Positions 25,925 to 34,502 of a DNA stretch of 64,000 bases are shown here, one piece after another. Each line of letters opens with the position of its first letter. The first letter of the stretch is position 1. The stretch is from Pseudonocardia kujensis. GTDB lineage: Bacteria > Actinomycetota > Actinomycetes > Mycobacteriales > Pseudonocardiaceae. The stretch lies in contig NZ_JAJSOK010000013.1 of assembly GCF_021283305.1 (NCBI RefSeq), forward strand, positions 62,001-126,000, in the 5' to 3' direction. Below the pieces are notes generated by a model, which ran no database searches, had not been told where the DNA came from, and worked only from the letters and a program-made list of their open reading frames with translations. A program made the translations under genes and the position numbers.

Positions 25925-26869
25925 ATGGACGACACCATTGCCCTTGACCGCCCGCTGACCAGCGCCGACCGGGGCGCCGACACGGCCGTCGAGGGCGACC
26001 TCGGCGACGTCACGCGGCGCCTGCTGCGCTCGTCGGAGATGCTGTCCTTCGACCCCGTGCAGGAGGTCGACTGGGAGACGCCGCTGGACACGGCCTTCCA
26101 CGGCGCGAGCCCGGAGTGGAGCACCCTCTACGGCACGGCCTACTGGGACGAGCTGACCCCGGAGCAGCAGCGCGAGCTGACCCGCCAGGAGTCGGCGTCC
26201 GTCGCGAGCACCGGCATCTGGTTCGAGATGATCCTGCAGCAGATGGTGCTGCGGGACTTCTACGCCAAGGACCCGACCGACCCGGCCTTCCAGTGGGCGC
26301 TCACCGAGATCGCGGACGAGTGCCGCCACTCGATCATGTTCGCCCGCGGGGTGGCCAAGCTGGGCGCGCGGCCGTACCGGCCGAAGCGGTCGGTCGTCGA
26401 GCTCGGCCGCGCGTTCGCGGCGCTCGCCGGCGGCGAGGCGGCCTACGCGGCGATCCTGGTCGCGGAGGAGGTCCTCGACGTCATGCAGCGGGACTGGATG
26501 CGCGACGAGCGGGTGGTCCCCTTCGTCCGCACGATCAACAACATCCACGTGGTCGAGGAGTCCCGGCACATGAAGTTCGCCCGGGACGAGGTCCGTGAGC
26601 GGATGCGGGGCGCGGGCGCCCTGCGCCGCCAGGCCGACGCCGTCGTGATCGCCGGGGCGGCGTACCACATCGTGACCAGCATGGTCAGCGACGACGTCTA
26701 CGAGGCGGCCGGGCTGGACCGCAGGCGGGCCGTGCGCGAGGCCCGGGCCAACGAGCACCACAAGGCGCTGCTGCGCTCGAGCTGCGCCGGGCTGATGGAG
26801 TTCCTCGGCTCGGCCGGGCTGCTCACGCCGGCCGCGCGGGCGATCTACCGCCGCGCGAACCTGCTCTGA
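25925..26869 (+). CDS. AurF-like diiron oxygenase
   Basis: A 314-residue all-helical ferritin-like protein of the AurF (p-aminobenzoate N-oxygenase) family. Diiron ligands are visible as Glu in RQESASVASTG, ExxxEC(R)H in TEIADECRHSIMFA, Glu in VAEEVLDVMQ, and VVEESRHMKFARDE. The ATG at 25925 has a GAAGGAGC site. It is followed 51 bp later by a ferredoxin-reductase fusion that can supply electrons. The arrangement resembles, from memory, the Mycobacterium tuberculosis Rv0885-Rv0886 (fprB) pair. Substrate unknown; fatty acyl or amine oxidation are both possible. Confidence 0.85.
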   Translation: MDDTIALDRPLTSADRGADTAVEGDLGDVTRRLLRSSEMLSFDPVQEVDWETPLDTAFHGASPEWSTLYGTAYWDELTPEQQRELTRQESASVASTGIWFEMILQQMVLRDFYAKDPTDPAFQWALTEIADECRHSIMFARGVAKLGARPYRPKRSVVELGRAFAALAGGEAAYAAILVAEEVLDVMQRDWMRDERVVPFVRTINNIHVVEESRHMKFARDEVRERMRGAGALRRQADAVVIAGAAYHIVTSMVSDDVYEAAGLDRRRAVREARANEHHKALLRSSCAGLMEFLGSAGLLTPAARAIYRRANLL

Positions 26870-26920
26870 GCGGACCGGGACGACAGGACAGCCGACAGGA
26901 CACGGACGACAGGCCCCGCG

Positions 26921-28447
26921 ATGCCGTACGCGATCACCCAGACCTGCTGCACCGACGCGTCGTGCGTCGCGGCGTGCCCGGTCAACTGCATCCACCCGAC
27001 ACCGGACGAGCCGGACTTCGGCACCACGGACATGCTCTACATCGACCCGCGGTCGTGCATCGACTGCGGCGCGTGTGCCGACGCGTGCCCGGTCGAGGCC
27101 ATCCACCCGGTCGACCTGCTGAGCGGCCCGCTCGAGGGGTACGCGGAGGTCAACGCCGAGTTCTACGCGGACCGGCCGACGTCGGCGGTCGACGAGGCGG
27201 AGCGGACCCCGGTGTTCCACCGCTGGGGCCCGCCGTCCTTCGACCACGCCGTCCCGGCCGGCTTCCCGGCGCTCGACGTGGCGGTGGTCGGCACCGGGCC
27301 GGCGGGGATGTACGCGGTGCAGGACCTGCTCCTGCACACGAACGCCCGGGTCACGCTGTTCGACCGGCTCGCCGTCGCGGGCGGGCTGGTGCGGTTCGGC
27401 GTGGCGCCCGACCACCCGTCGACCAAACGGATCGGCGAGTCGTTCGCCCGCCACCACCGCCACCACCGGCTGCGGATGCGGCTCGGGGTGGAGGTGGGCC
27501 GGGACGTCACGCCGGCGCAGCTCGCCGCCGAGCACGACGCGGTGATCTACGCCGTCGGTGCCGCGGAGTCACGCTCGCTCGGCGTCCCGGGGGAGGACCT
27601 GCCCGGCAGCCTGCCGGCCACCACGGTCGTCGGTTGGTACAACGGCCATCCCGAGATCGCGCCCGGCGCGGTCGACCTGTCGTCGGGGCGGGTGGTCGTC
27701 GTCGGCACCGGGAACGTCGCGCTCGACGTCGCCCGGATCCTCACGGCCGACCCGGCCGACCTGGAGGACACCACGATCGCGGGTGCGGCCCTGGACCTGC
27801 TGCGCGGGTCCGGTGTGCGCGAGGTCGTCCTGCTGGCCCGGCGCGGCCCGGACACCGCCGCGTACACGCGGCCCGAACTGGTGGCGCTGCTCCACCGGGA
27901 GGGCGTGGAGGTCGTGGTCGACGACGCCGACCCGCGCACCGGGAAGGCGATCGACGAGGCGGCGCCGGGCGAGCACGCCGCGCTGCTGCAGACGGCGCGC
28001 CGCGAGGTCGTCGACTGGTCGGTGCCGGGGCCCGACGGCCGGCGCCGGCTGGTCCTGCGGTTCCACACGTCGCCCACCGCGATCACCGGCTCCGGCCGGG
28101 TCGAGGCGGTGCGGGTGACCGGCCCCCACGGCGAGGTGGAGATCCCGGCCGGGATGGTCGTCCGGGCCGTCGGGCACCGCGGGCGGCCGCTGGCCGGCCT
28201 GCCGTTCGACGACGCCACGGGTACGGTCCCGAACCACGAGGGCCGCGTCGAGGGCATGCCCGGCAGCTACGTCGTCGGCTGGATCAAGCGCGGCTCCACC
28301 GGGGGGATCGGCGCCAACCGCACCGACGCCGCCGAGACCGTCAGGGCCCTGGTCGACGACGCCGTGGAGGGCAGGCTGCCGAACCGGCGGAGGCGCCGTA
28401 TCCCGTTGCCGCTGCTCGGTTCGCGGCGGCGCCATCGGGTGTCCTAG
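26921..28447 (+). CDS. fprB: ferredoxin-fused NADPH:adrenodoxin-type reductase, FprB-like
   Basis: A 508-residue fusion. Residues 1-80 form a two-cluster bacterial ferredoxin (CCTDASCVAACPVNC and SCIDCGACADACP). Residues about 105-508 form an adrenodoxin-reductase-like FAD/NADP module (VVGTGPAGMYAVQDLL, GGLVRFGVAPDH, VVVGTGNVALDVARIL, KRGSTGGIGANRTDA). It transfers electrons from NADPH to its own ferredoxin and on to a partner, most simply the upstream diiron protein. The stop TAG shares the palindrome CTAG with the stop of the convergent cbs gene. Three short GACAGG repeats lie in the 51-bp gap before it. Confidence 0.9.
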   Translation: MPYAITQTCCTDASCVAACPVNCIHPTPDEPDFGTTDMLYIDPRSCIDCGACADACPVEAIHPVDLLSGPLEGYAEVNAEFYADRPTSAVDEAERTPVFHRWGPPSFDHAVPAGFPALDVAVVGTGPAGMYAVQDLLLHTNARVTLFDRLAVAGGLVRFGVAPDHPSTKRIGESFARHHRHHRLRMRLGVEVGRDVTPAQLAAEHDAVIYAVGAAESRSLGVPGEDLPGSLPATTVVGWYNGHPEIAPGAVDLSSGRVVVVGTGNVALDVARILTADPADLEDTTIAGAALDLLRGSGVREVVLLARRGPDTAAYTRPELVALLHREGVEVVVDDADPRTGKAIDEAAPGEHAALLQTARREVVDWSVPGPDGRRRLVLRFHTSPTAITGSGRVEAVRVTGPHGEVEIPAGMVVRAVGHRGRPLAGLPFDDATGTVPNHEGRVEGMPGSYVVGWIKRGSTGGIGANRTDAAETVRALVDDAVEGRLPNRRRRRIPLPLLGSRRRHRVS

Positions 28448-29826
28448 GCCACTCCGGCCCGGGCGGCGAGGCCGGTGCGGGTCAGCAGCCCGGCGAGCCG
28501 GCCGTCGCGCAGCAGCACGGCGTACGCGGCACCGGCGGCGTCGAGGCGGACGAGGGCCTCGTTCGCGGTCTCGCCGGTGCCCACGGTGACCGGCGGCGGG
28601 CCCGCGAGCCCGCCCACCGGCGTCGCCGGGTCCCTGCGGGCGGCCTCGGCGGCGAGCACCGCCGGGTCGAGGACCCCGAGGACCTCGGAGGCGGCGGTGG
28701 CGAAGTCGGGGCTGCGGCCGGGCAGGACGACGGGGATCACGGGCTGGTCGTGTGCCGGGCCCGCGGCCAGTGCGGCGGCCTCGCCGAGCGGCGTGCGGGT
28801 GGTGACGGTGTGCACCGGCGCGGCGGCGTCGGCGAGCAGCCCGGGGCGGTCGTCGTCGAGGAACCCGAAGCGGCGCAGCCAGTCCACGGAGTGGTACTTG
28901 GACAGGTAGGCGCGCCCGGAGTCGGGGAGGACGGCGACCACGGTGTGCTCGGGCCCGAGCCCCCGCGCGACCCGCAGCGCCGCCGCCACGACCAGCCCGG
29001 ACGAGGCGCCGACCAGCAGCCCCTCCTCGCGGGCGAGCCGGCGGGTGGTCAGCACCGACTCGCGGTCGGGGACCGCCTCGATCCGGTCGACGACGTCCTG
29101 GTGGTAGGACAGCGGCCAGGTGTCGTCGACGGTGTCGGTGTGCCGGTAGTGCCCGGAGGCCTCGACGAAGAACGGGCTGCCGTCGCCCCCGTGGTAGACC
29201 GAGGTCGCCGGGTCCGCGCCGACGACCTCGACCCGGCCCACCTCCTTGAGGTACCGCCCGGTGCCCGAGATCGTGCCGCCGGTGCCGATCCCGGCGACGA
29301 GGTGCGTCACCCGGCCCTCGGTCGCGGCCCAGATCTCGGGGCCCGTCGTCGCGTGGTGGACCGCCGGGTTCGCGGGGTTGTCGTACTGGTCGGCGAACCA
29401 GCCCCCGGGGGTCTCCGCCGCGATCCGCTGCGCCAGCCGGTTGACGTGCTCGGGGTGTTCGCGGGGCAGGCTCGCGGAGGTCGTCACGACCTCGGCGCCG
29501 TAGGCGCGCAGGATGTCCAGCTTCTCCACGGCCACCGTGTCGGGCAGGACGACGACGATGCGGTGCCCGCGGACCGCCGCGGCCTGCGCGAGCCCGATCC
29601 CGGTGTTGCCCGAGGAGGCCTCGACGATGGTGCCGCCGGGGGCGAGCACGCCGTCGCGCTCGGCGGCGAGCACCATCGCGGCGGCGGCCCGGTCCTTCAC
29701 CGAGCCGCCGGGGTTGAGGTACTCGGGCTTGACGAGCACCGTGGCCGCGAGACCGGCGGTGAGCCGGTGCAGCCGGACGAGCGGGGTGCCCCCGACCAGG
29801 TCGATCAGTGAGTCGTGGATGACCAT
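28444..29826 (-). CDS. cbs: cystathionine beta-synthase
   Basis: A 460-residue PLP enzyme that condenses serine and homocysteine to cystathionine. The catalytic domain has GGTPLVRLHRL, the PLP lysine in NPGGSVKDRAA, the substrate loop EASSGNTGIGLA and the glycine-rich GIGTGGTISGTGRYL. The last 120 residues form two CBS motifs (VLGVLDPAVLAAEAA and NEALVRLDAAGAAYAVLLRDGRLAGLLTR). Length matches mycobacterial Cbs. The ATG at 29826 places the conserved MVIHDSLIDLVGGTP start; a GTG at 29862 would overlap the small upstream gene. Neither has a good ribosome site, so coupling to the upstream gene is likely. Confidence 0.92.
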   Translation of the reverse strand: MVIHDSLIDLVGGTPLVRLHRLTAGLAATVLVKPEYLNPGGSVKDRAAAAMVLAAERDGVLAPGGTIVEASSGNTGIGLAQAAAVRGHRIVVVLPDTVAVEKLDILRAYGAEVVTTSASLPREHPEHVNRLAQRIAAETPGGWFADQYDNPANPAVHHATTGPEIWAATEGRVTHLVAGIGTGGTISGTGRYLKEVGRVEVVGADPATSVYHGGDGSPFFVEASGHYRHTDTVDDTWPLSYHQDVVDRIEAVPDRESVLTTRRLAREEGLLVGASSGLVVAAALRVARGLGPEHTVVAVLPDSGRAYLSKYHSVDWLRRFGFLDDDRPGLLADAAAPVHTVTTRTPLGEAAALAAGPAHDQPVIPVVLPGRSPDFATAASEVLGVLDPAVLAAEAARRDPATPVGGLAGPPPVTVGTGETANEALVRLDAAGAAYAVLLRDGRLAGLLTRTGLAARAGVA

Positions 29827-29848
29827 GGCCCCGGACGATGCCACACGC

Positions 29849-30046
29849 TCAGACGTGCGCACAGGCGATCAGGTCGCCGGGGGCGCCGAGGGCGCGCAGG
29901 TCGGCGAGGACCCGCTCGCGGTCGCGGTCGGCCGGGAGGATGCCGCCGAAGGGGGCGGCGGGGCGGAACTGCTCGAGCCGGAACGGGTTCCAGCGGCGGC
30001 GCGGGCGGTCGGTGCGGCGGGCGGTGCGGGTGAAGGTGATGCTCAT
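29849..30046 (-). CDS. small basic hypothetical protein, 65 aa, upstream of cbs
   Basis: A 65-residue protein starting MSITFTRTARRTDRPRRRW, strongly basic in the first half. A proline/phenylalanine-rich centre follows (FRLEQFRPAAPFGG), and the end is helical (RERVLADLRALGAPGDLIA). The ATG at 30046 has an AGGGA site. It ends 22 bp before the cbs ATG on the same strand, so the two form a transcription unit. No known family recognised; nucleic-acid binding or a regulatory role for cbs is conceivable. A large hairpin sits just upstream. Confidence 0.55.
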   Translation of the reverse strand: MSITFTRTARRTDRPRRRWNPFRLEQFRPAAPFGGILPADRDRERVLADLRALGAPGDLIACAHV

Positions 30047-30063
30047 GGCCGTGCTCCCTGTCG

Positions 30064-30094
30064 GTGTCCACGGGGCTCGTTCCCCGCTGGACAC
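30064..30094 (-). promoter_or_regulatory. hairpin or operator before the small gene/cbs unit
   Basis: GTGTCCA plus CGGGG pair with CCCCG plus TGGACAC around a 6-base loop, with one unpaired base: 12 bp of stem. It lies 18 bp upstream of the small gene start. As RNA it would be a 5'-leader hairpin; as DNA it would be an interrupted palindrome for a dimeric regulator. Confidence 0.5.
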
Positions 30095-30180
30095 ACCGTC
30101 CCGCCGCGGCGCCCGGGGCACCGTCGGGCCGACGCCCGATCCGCCGGGGGAGCGGGGTGTCGGGCGATCGGGGGACGGGC

Positions 30181-31089
30181 TCAGCGCGGCGCGGCCCGGC
30201 TGTCGTCGCTGCTGTCGTCGCTCTCGCTGCTGTCGCCGCTGTCGTCGCTGTCGCTGAGCAGGGGCGAGCGGACCAGCACGAACGTGCCGAGGATCAGGGC
30301 GGCGCCGCCGGCGGCCGCCATGGCGTACCAGGCGCCCCCGCGGACGTGCTCGTCGTAGACGACCACGCCCCAGGCCGTCGCGAGCAGCGGGTTCGCCAAC
30401 GTGAAGCCCGGCTGCGAGGCCACCAGGCTCCCGGCCTGCAACGCGGTCTGGAGCAGGAAGAACGACAGCGGCCCCACGACGACCACCGTCCAGGTCTGCC
30501 ACGCGGTGAGGACCCCGGACACGCCCTCCCGCTGCGCGATCGCCCCGACCGCCGCCACCAGCACCGCGACGTAGCCGAACGCCGTGCCGGTCCCGACGCC
30601 GAGCCATCCCGCGCGCGCCGCACCCGTCGTCGCGCGGCCGGCCGCCACGGTCACCCCGACGATCAGGGCGACGACGGCGGACCCCACCGCCCACATCCAG
30701 CCGGGCACCCCGACGGGGTCGCCGCCCTGCGGGGCCAGCGCGACCACGACCATCGCCAACCCGGCGGCGAGCACGGCGATCGCCGTCCACTCCTGGCGGC
30801 CCGGTCGCGCGCCGAAGGCCCATGCGGCCAGCAGCACGGTGAACGGGAGCTCCGCCACCAGCAGCGGCTGCACGACCGCGACCCCGGCCAGCGTCAGCGC
30901 GACGGCCTGGACGAGGAACCCCACGATCACACAGGCGATCCCGCCCAGCCAGGACGGCCTCCGGACCAGGTCGAACAGCAGACCGATCGAGAACTCCCGC
31001 TCGGCGGGCTCCTCGCGGGCCGCCTTGCGCTGCAACACCGAGGCGGCCGCGTTCAGCGCCGCCGCCACCACTGCCAGGACAGCACCCAC
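30181..31089 (-). CDS. DMT superfamily (EamA-like) transporter
   Basis: A 302-residue membrane protein with about nine to ten hydrophobic helices arranged as two halves, as in the drug/metabolite transporter superfamily. N-terminal AAALNAAASVLQRKAAREEP and the later FLLQTALQAGSLVASQPGFTLANPLLATAWGV are characteristic. The C-terminus is an unusual run of Ser and Asp residues (DSDDSGDSSESDDSSDD) after the last helix, encoded by a trinucleotide-like DNA stretch. The start is uncertain: the GTG at 31089 fits the first helix but has no good ribosome site. Substrate unknown. Confidence 0.8.
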   Translation of the reverse strand: MGAVLAVVAAALNAAASVLQRKAAREEPAEREFSIGLLFDLVRRPSWLGGIACVIVGFLVQAVALTLAGVAVVQPLLVAELPFTVLLAAWAFGARPGRQEWTAIAVLAAGLAMVVVALAPQGGDPVGVPGWMWAVGSAVVALIVGVTVAAGRATTGAARAGWLGVGTGTAFGYVAVLVAAVGAIAQREGVSGVLTAWQTWTVVVVGPLSFFLLQTALQAGSLVASQPGFTLANPLLATAWGVVVYDEHVRGGAWYAMAAAGGAALILGTFVLVRSPLLSDSDDSGDSSESDDSSDDSRAAPR

Positions 31090-31274
31090 GCGCCCGGATA
31101 ACCGTTCCCCCGGAACTCGAACCGCCGGCGGCGATGAGTTCCCGCGCACGGTGCTCGGGGCGATCGGCCTGTACGTGCGGCCGACCGGCCCGCTGACCGC
31201 TCCGGTCACGCCGGACGCTCCGCCCCGGTCCGCCGCCGGGCCGGGCCTTGAAGGAGCCCACAAGCCGCCGCGCC

Positions 31275-31300
31275 GCGGGCGGGTGACAGCCCCCGCCCGC
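31275..31300 (+). promoter_or_regulatory. 5'-leader hairpin before the acyl-CoA synthetase
   Basis: Perfect 9-bp stem (GCGGGCGGG with CCCGCCCGC), 8-base loop, ending 17 bp before the ATG at 31318. The gene shows no clear ribosome site, so the hairpin could limit initiation or end transcription from upstream. Confidence 0.4.
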
Positions 31301-31317
31301 CCGACGACCCTGACGCC

Positions 31318-32874
31318 ATGACGACGCGCCCCGGCGAGCTGCTGATCACCGACTTCCTCCGTCGGGCGCGCCGGCACCATCCCCACCGCGAGATCGTGGC
31401 GTACGCGCACGGCGACGAGGTCCTGCGCTACGACTACGCCGCCTACGCCGACCGGGTCCACCGGCTGGCGGGGGCGCTGCGCCGGCTCGGCGTGCGGCCG
31501 GGGGACCGGGTGGCGAGCCTGGCCTGGAACCACCACCGCCATCTCGAGCTCTACGCAGCGGTCCCGCAGGTCGGGGCGGTGCTGCACACGCTCAACCTGC
31601 GGCTGTCCGCCGAGGAGATCGCCTACATCGCCGGGCACGCCGACGACCGGCTCATCGTGGCCGACGCCGAGCTGGCCCACCTGCTCGACGGCGTGCAGCC
31701 CGAGCTGGGCGTGCTCGACACCGGCGACGCCTACGAGGCACTGCTGGTCGAGGGCCCGGCCTACGACGGCGAGCCCGGCGTGCGCGAGGACGACCTCGCC
31801 GTCCTCTGCTACACCTCCGGCACGACCGGCCGGCCGAAGGGCGTCGGGTACAGCCACCGCGGTCTGTACCTGCACACCTTCGCCGCCTGCCTCGCCGACG
31901 GACACGCGATCTCCGCCGCGGACACCGTGCTGCACGTCGTGCCGATGTTCCACGCCAACGCCTGGGGCGTCCCGTTCGCGGCCACGATGACCGGCGCGAC
32001 GCAGGTGCTCCCCGGGCCGCACCCGACGCCGGCGGAGATCGCGCGGATCATCGAGCGGGAGAAGGTCACCTACGTCGGGATGGTGCCGACGGTGGCCGTC
32101 GACATCCTCCGGCACGTCCGCGAGCACGGCGGCGACCTGCGCAGCCTGCGCGCGCTGGTGCTCGGCGGCTCCACCCCGAGCCTCGCCCTGATCCGCGACC
32201 TCGAGGAGGAGCTGGGCATCCCCGTCTACCAGGGCTGGGGGATGACCGAGCTGTCCCCGATGGCCAGCTTCACCCGCCCGCCGCGGCCGATCGCCGACCG
32301 CGAGGAGCACCGCCGGCGCACGCAGAGCCAGGGCCGGCTGCTGCCGGGCCTGCAGTGGCGGATCGTCGACGACGCCGGCGGCGAGCTCCCGTGGGACGGC
32401 GAGTCGGCGGGGGAGCTGCAGGTCAAGGGGCCGTGGGTGGCCACCGGGTACTACCTCGGCGAGGCCCCCGAACGGTTCGACGACGGCTGGCTGATGACCG
32501 GGGACGTCGCCGTGATCGACCCGGACGGCTGGATGCGGATCGTCGACCGCGCCAAGGACCTGATCAAGAGCGGGGGCGAGTGGATCAGCTCGCTGGCCCT
32601 GGAGCAGGCGCTGCTGGCCGACCCGGAGGTGGCGGAGGCCGCCGTGGTCGCCGTGCCGCACCCGCGCTGGCAGGAGCGGCCGCTGGCGCTGGTGGTGCTG
32701 CACGCCGGATCGACGGCGACGGGGGAGGAGCTGAAGGCGCGGCTCGGCGAGCGCGTACCGCGCTGGTGGCTGCCCGAGCGCGTCGAGGTCACCACCGAGC
32801 TGCCGCGCACCAGCGTGGGGAAGCTCGACAAGCGGTCGCTGCGCGAGCACTGGTCGGCCGGCGTCCACGCTTGA
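31318..32874 (+). CDS. AMP-forming acyl-CoA synthetase (FadD-like)
   Basis: A 518-residue ANL-superfamily ligase that activates a carboxylic acid, probably a fatty acid, to its CoA thioester. The P-loop motif CYTSGTTGRPKG is near residue 165, QGWGMTELSPM near 305, and the adenylate/hinge region WLMTGDVAVIDPDGWMRIVDRAKDLIKSGGEWIS near 395-430. The catalytic Lys is present in RTSVGKLDKR near the end. All canonical residues are intact, in contrast to the NRPS-like protein elsewhere in the window. It is monocistronic, followed by a strong hairpin. The medium/long-chain class is inferred from similarity of the motif spacing. Confidence 0.9.
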   Translation: MTTRPGELLITDFLRRARRHHPHREIVAYAHGDEVLRYDYAAYADRVHRLAGALRRLGVRPGDRVASLAWNHHRHLELYAAVPQVGAVLHTLNLRLSAEEIAYIAGHADDRLIVADAELAHLLDGVQPELGVLDTGDAYEALLVEGPAYDGEPGVREDDLAVLCYTSGTTGRPKGVGYSHRGLYLHTFAACLADGHAISAADTVLHVVPMFHANAWGVPFAATMTGATQVLPGPHPTPAEIARIIEREKVTYVGMVPTVAVDILRHVREHGGDLRSLRALVLGGSTPSLALIRDLEEELGIPVYQGWGMTELSPMASFTRPPRPIADREEHRRRTQSQGRLLPGLQWRIVDDAGGELPWDGESAGELQVKGPWVATGYYLGEAPERFDDGWLMTGDVAVIDPDGWMRIVDRAKDLIKSGGEWISSLALEQALLADPEVAEAAVVAVPHPRWQERPLALVVLHAGSTATGEELKARLGERVPRWWLPERVEVTTELPRTSVGKLDKRSLREHWSAGVHA

Positions 32875-32914
32875 CCGGCGCAGCCTGACCGGCGCACACC
32901 GGCCCGGACACGGA

Positions 32915-32947
32915 CGAGGGGCCGCGGGGAGAACCCGCGGCCCCTCG
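32915..32947. terminator. strong bidirectional terminator
   Basis: Perfect 14-bp stem (CGAGGGGCCGCGGG with its complement) and a 5-base GAGAA loop, between convergent acyl-CoA synthetase and SnoaL-like genes. It should work for both strands. Confidence 0.8.
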
Positions 32948-32962
32948 TCGTCGTCGCCCCGG

Positions 32963-33370
32963 TCAGGGCGCCACGAACACCGCCGTGGTGTGCTCGGTGT
33001 CGAGGAACTCCTTCACCGAGCTGATCTTGCCGTCCCGCACGGTGAACACGAAGTGGTACAGGTTGTTGTAGACCCGCCCGTTCTTCAGCTCCGCGTACGA
33101 CTCGGTCTCCACCGCGACCCGCTCGCCCTCGGCGGTGAACGCCAGCGGGGTCAGCGTGATCGCGCCGGTCGTCGTGCCCTCCGCGATGCCGCCGAGCATC
33201 TCGCCGAAGCCCGCCTTGTCCTTGGTGCCGGAGATCCCCGGGATGTTGCCGGCGACCCACCACGTGGCGTCGTCGGTCAGCGAGCCCAGGATCCCCTGCA
33301 CGTCACCGGAGGAGAAGACCTCCATGAACTCGGTGACGACCTTCTTGTTCTCCTCCTCGAGCGCGCCCAC
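32963..33370 (-). CDS. SnoaL-like/NTF2-fold protein
   Basis: A 135-residue small alpha+beta-barrel protein. MGALEEENKKVVTEFMEVFSSGDVQGI, DDATWWVAGNIPGISG and NNLYHFVFTVRDGKISSVKEFLDTEH are typical of the SnoaL-like family of cyclases, isomerases and ligand-binding proteins. The GTG at 33370 lies one base after the LLM-gene stop, so the two are translationally coupled and probably act on the same compound. No cofactor motif. The exact activity cannot be told. Confidence 0.85.
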   Translation of the reverse strand: MGALEEENKKVVTEFMEVFSSGDVQGILGSLTDDATWWVAGNIPGISGTKDKAGFGEMLGGIAEGTTTGAITLTPLAFTAEGERVAVETESYAELKNGRVYNNLYHFVFTVRDGKISSVKEFLDTEHTTAVFVAP

Positions 33371-33371
33371 G

Positions 33372-34463
33372 TCAGACCGCCGCCGGAGCCTCGACGCCGA
33401 GCTTCTTGAGCTCGGGCACGACCTTCTCGCCGAACAGCTTCAGGCTCGCCCGGACCTTGTCGAAGGGCAGGCCCGCGAACGACGGCGCGATGCTCGGGTG
33501 GTGCGGGCCGAGCACCTCGAGGCGGTGCTTGTACTTCTCGATGCACTGCTCCGGCGTGCCGAACACCTGGGTGTCCGCGTAGCCGGCGGCCGCCGCCTCC
33601 ATGCCGGCCTCGCGGATCATGTCCGCGCCGACCTGGTAGGCCTCGTAGCCCTTGGTCTCGCGCCAGTGCTTGCCCGCGAAGTCGTAGTGCTTGACCACGG
33701 ACAGGAAGTAGCGCGACAGGTACTCGCGGGCGGTCTTCTCCGCCTCCTCCGGGTCCTCGTGGCAGTAGATGAAGTCCTGCGTGTGCACCGGCAGCGGCTC
33801 GGTGCCGTGCTCCTCGCGGTAGATGTCGCGGTACCGGTTGATCGACTCGGCGTGGACCTCCGCCGGGTACTGCATGAAGGTCATCATCCGGGCGCCGACC
33901 TTGGCCACCGCGGGCACCGAGTCCGGCGACATCGCGACGCCGTAGATCCGGCCGGTCCAGTCGTACTCCGGGTTCGGGCCGGGCCGCACGACCGCCCGCG
34001 GCTGCGGGTAGAAGGGCCCGTCGTTCTCGACGTACCCGTTCTGCAGGCCCGCGACGATGACCGGGGCGGCCTCGTCGAAGCGCTGGCGGGACTCGTTCAT
34101 GTCCACGCCGAACTGCTCGTACTCCATCTTCGCCAGGCCGCGGCCCATCCCGAGCAGCACCCGCCCGCCGGACAGGTGGTCGAGCATGATCGCCTTCTCG
34201 ACGACCCGCAGCGGGTCGTTCCACGGCAGGATCACCGCGCCGGTCCCCAGCTTGATCCGCGAGGTCTTCCCGGCCAGGTAGGTCATCAGCTGGAGGTTGT
34301 CCGGGCACATCGAGTAGTCGTCGAAGTGGTGCTCGGCGGCCCAGACGGAGTCGAAGCCGTACTCCTCGGCCAGGACGCCGAGCTCGGCCTCCTGGCGGAA
34401 CATCTCGCCGTCGGACAGGTTCTCGTGCCAGTTCTGGAACACCAGCAGCACACCGACATCCAT
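33372..34463 (-). CDS. LLM class flavin-dependent oxidoreductase
   Basis: A 363-residue luciferase-like monooxygenase. AEEYGFDSVWAAEHHFDDYSMCPDN, IKLGTGAVILPWNDPLRVVEKAIMLDHLSGGRVLLGMGRG and a C-terminal FGTPEQCIEKYKHRL are clear family features. The AEHHF form is typical of FMN-dependent members close to bacterial luciferase alpha. The ATG at 34463 has a GGAAGGA site; the much longer open frame upstream is not coding. It forms a two-gene unit with the SnoaL-like gene. The divergent PucR-type regulator is a likely controller. Confidence 0.88.
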   Translation of the reverse strand: MDVGVLLVFQNWHENLSDGEMFRQEAELGVLAEEYGFDSVWAAEHHFDDYSMCPDNLQLMTYLAGKTSRIKLGTGAVILPWNDPLRVVEKAIMLDHLSGGRVLLGMGRGLAKMEYEQFGVDMNESRQRFDEAAPVIVAGLQNGYVENDGPFYPQPRAVVRPGPNPEYDWTGRIYGVAMSPDSVPAVAKVGARMMTFMQYPAEVHAESINRYRDIYREEHGTEPLPVHTQDFIYCHEDPEEAEKTAREYLSRYFLSVVKHYDFAGKHWRETKGYEAYQVGADMIREAGMEAAAAGYADTQVFGTPEQCIEKYKHRLEVLGPHHPSIAPSFAGLPFDKVRASLKLFGEKVVPELKKLGVEAPAAV

Positions 34464-34502
34464 GTGGGCGTCCTTCCGTGTCTCGTCCCGCGTCCACTCT
34501 TG

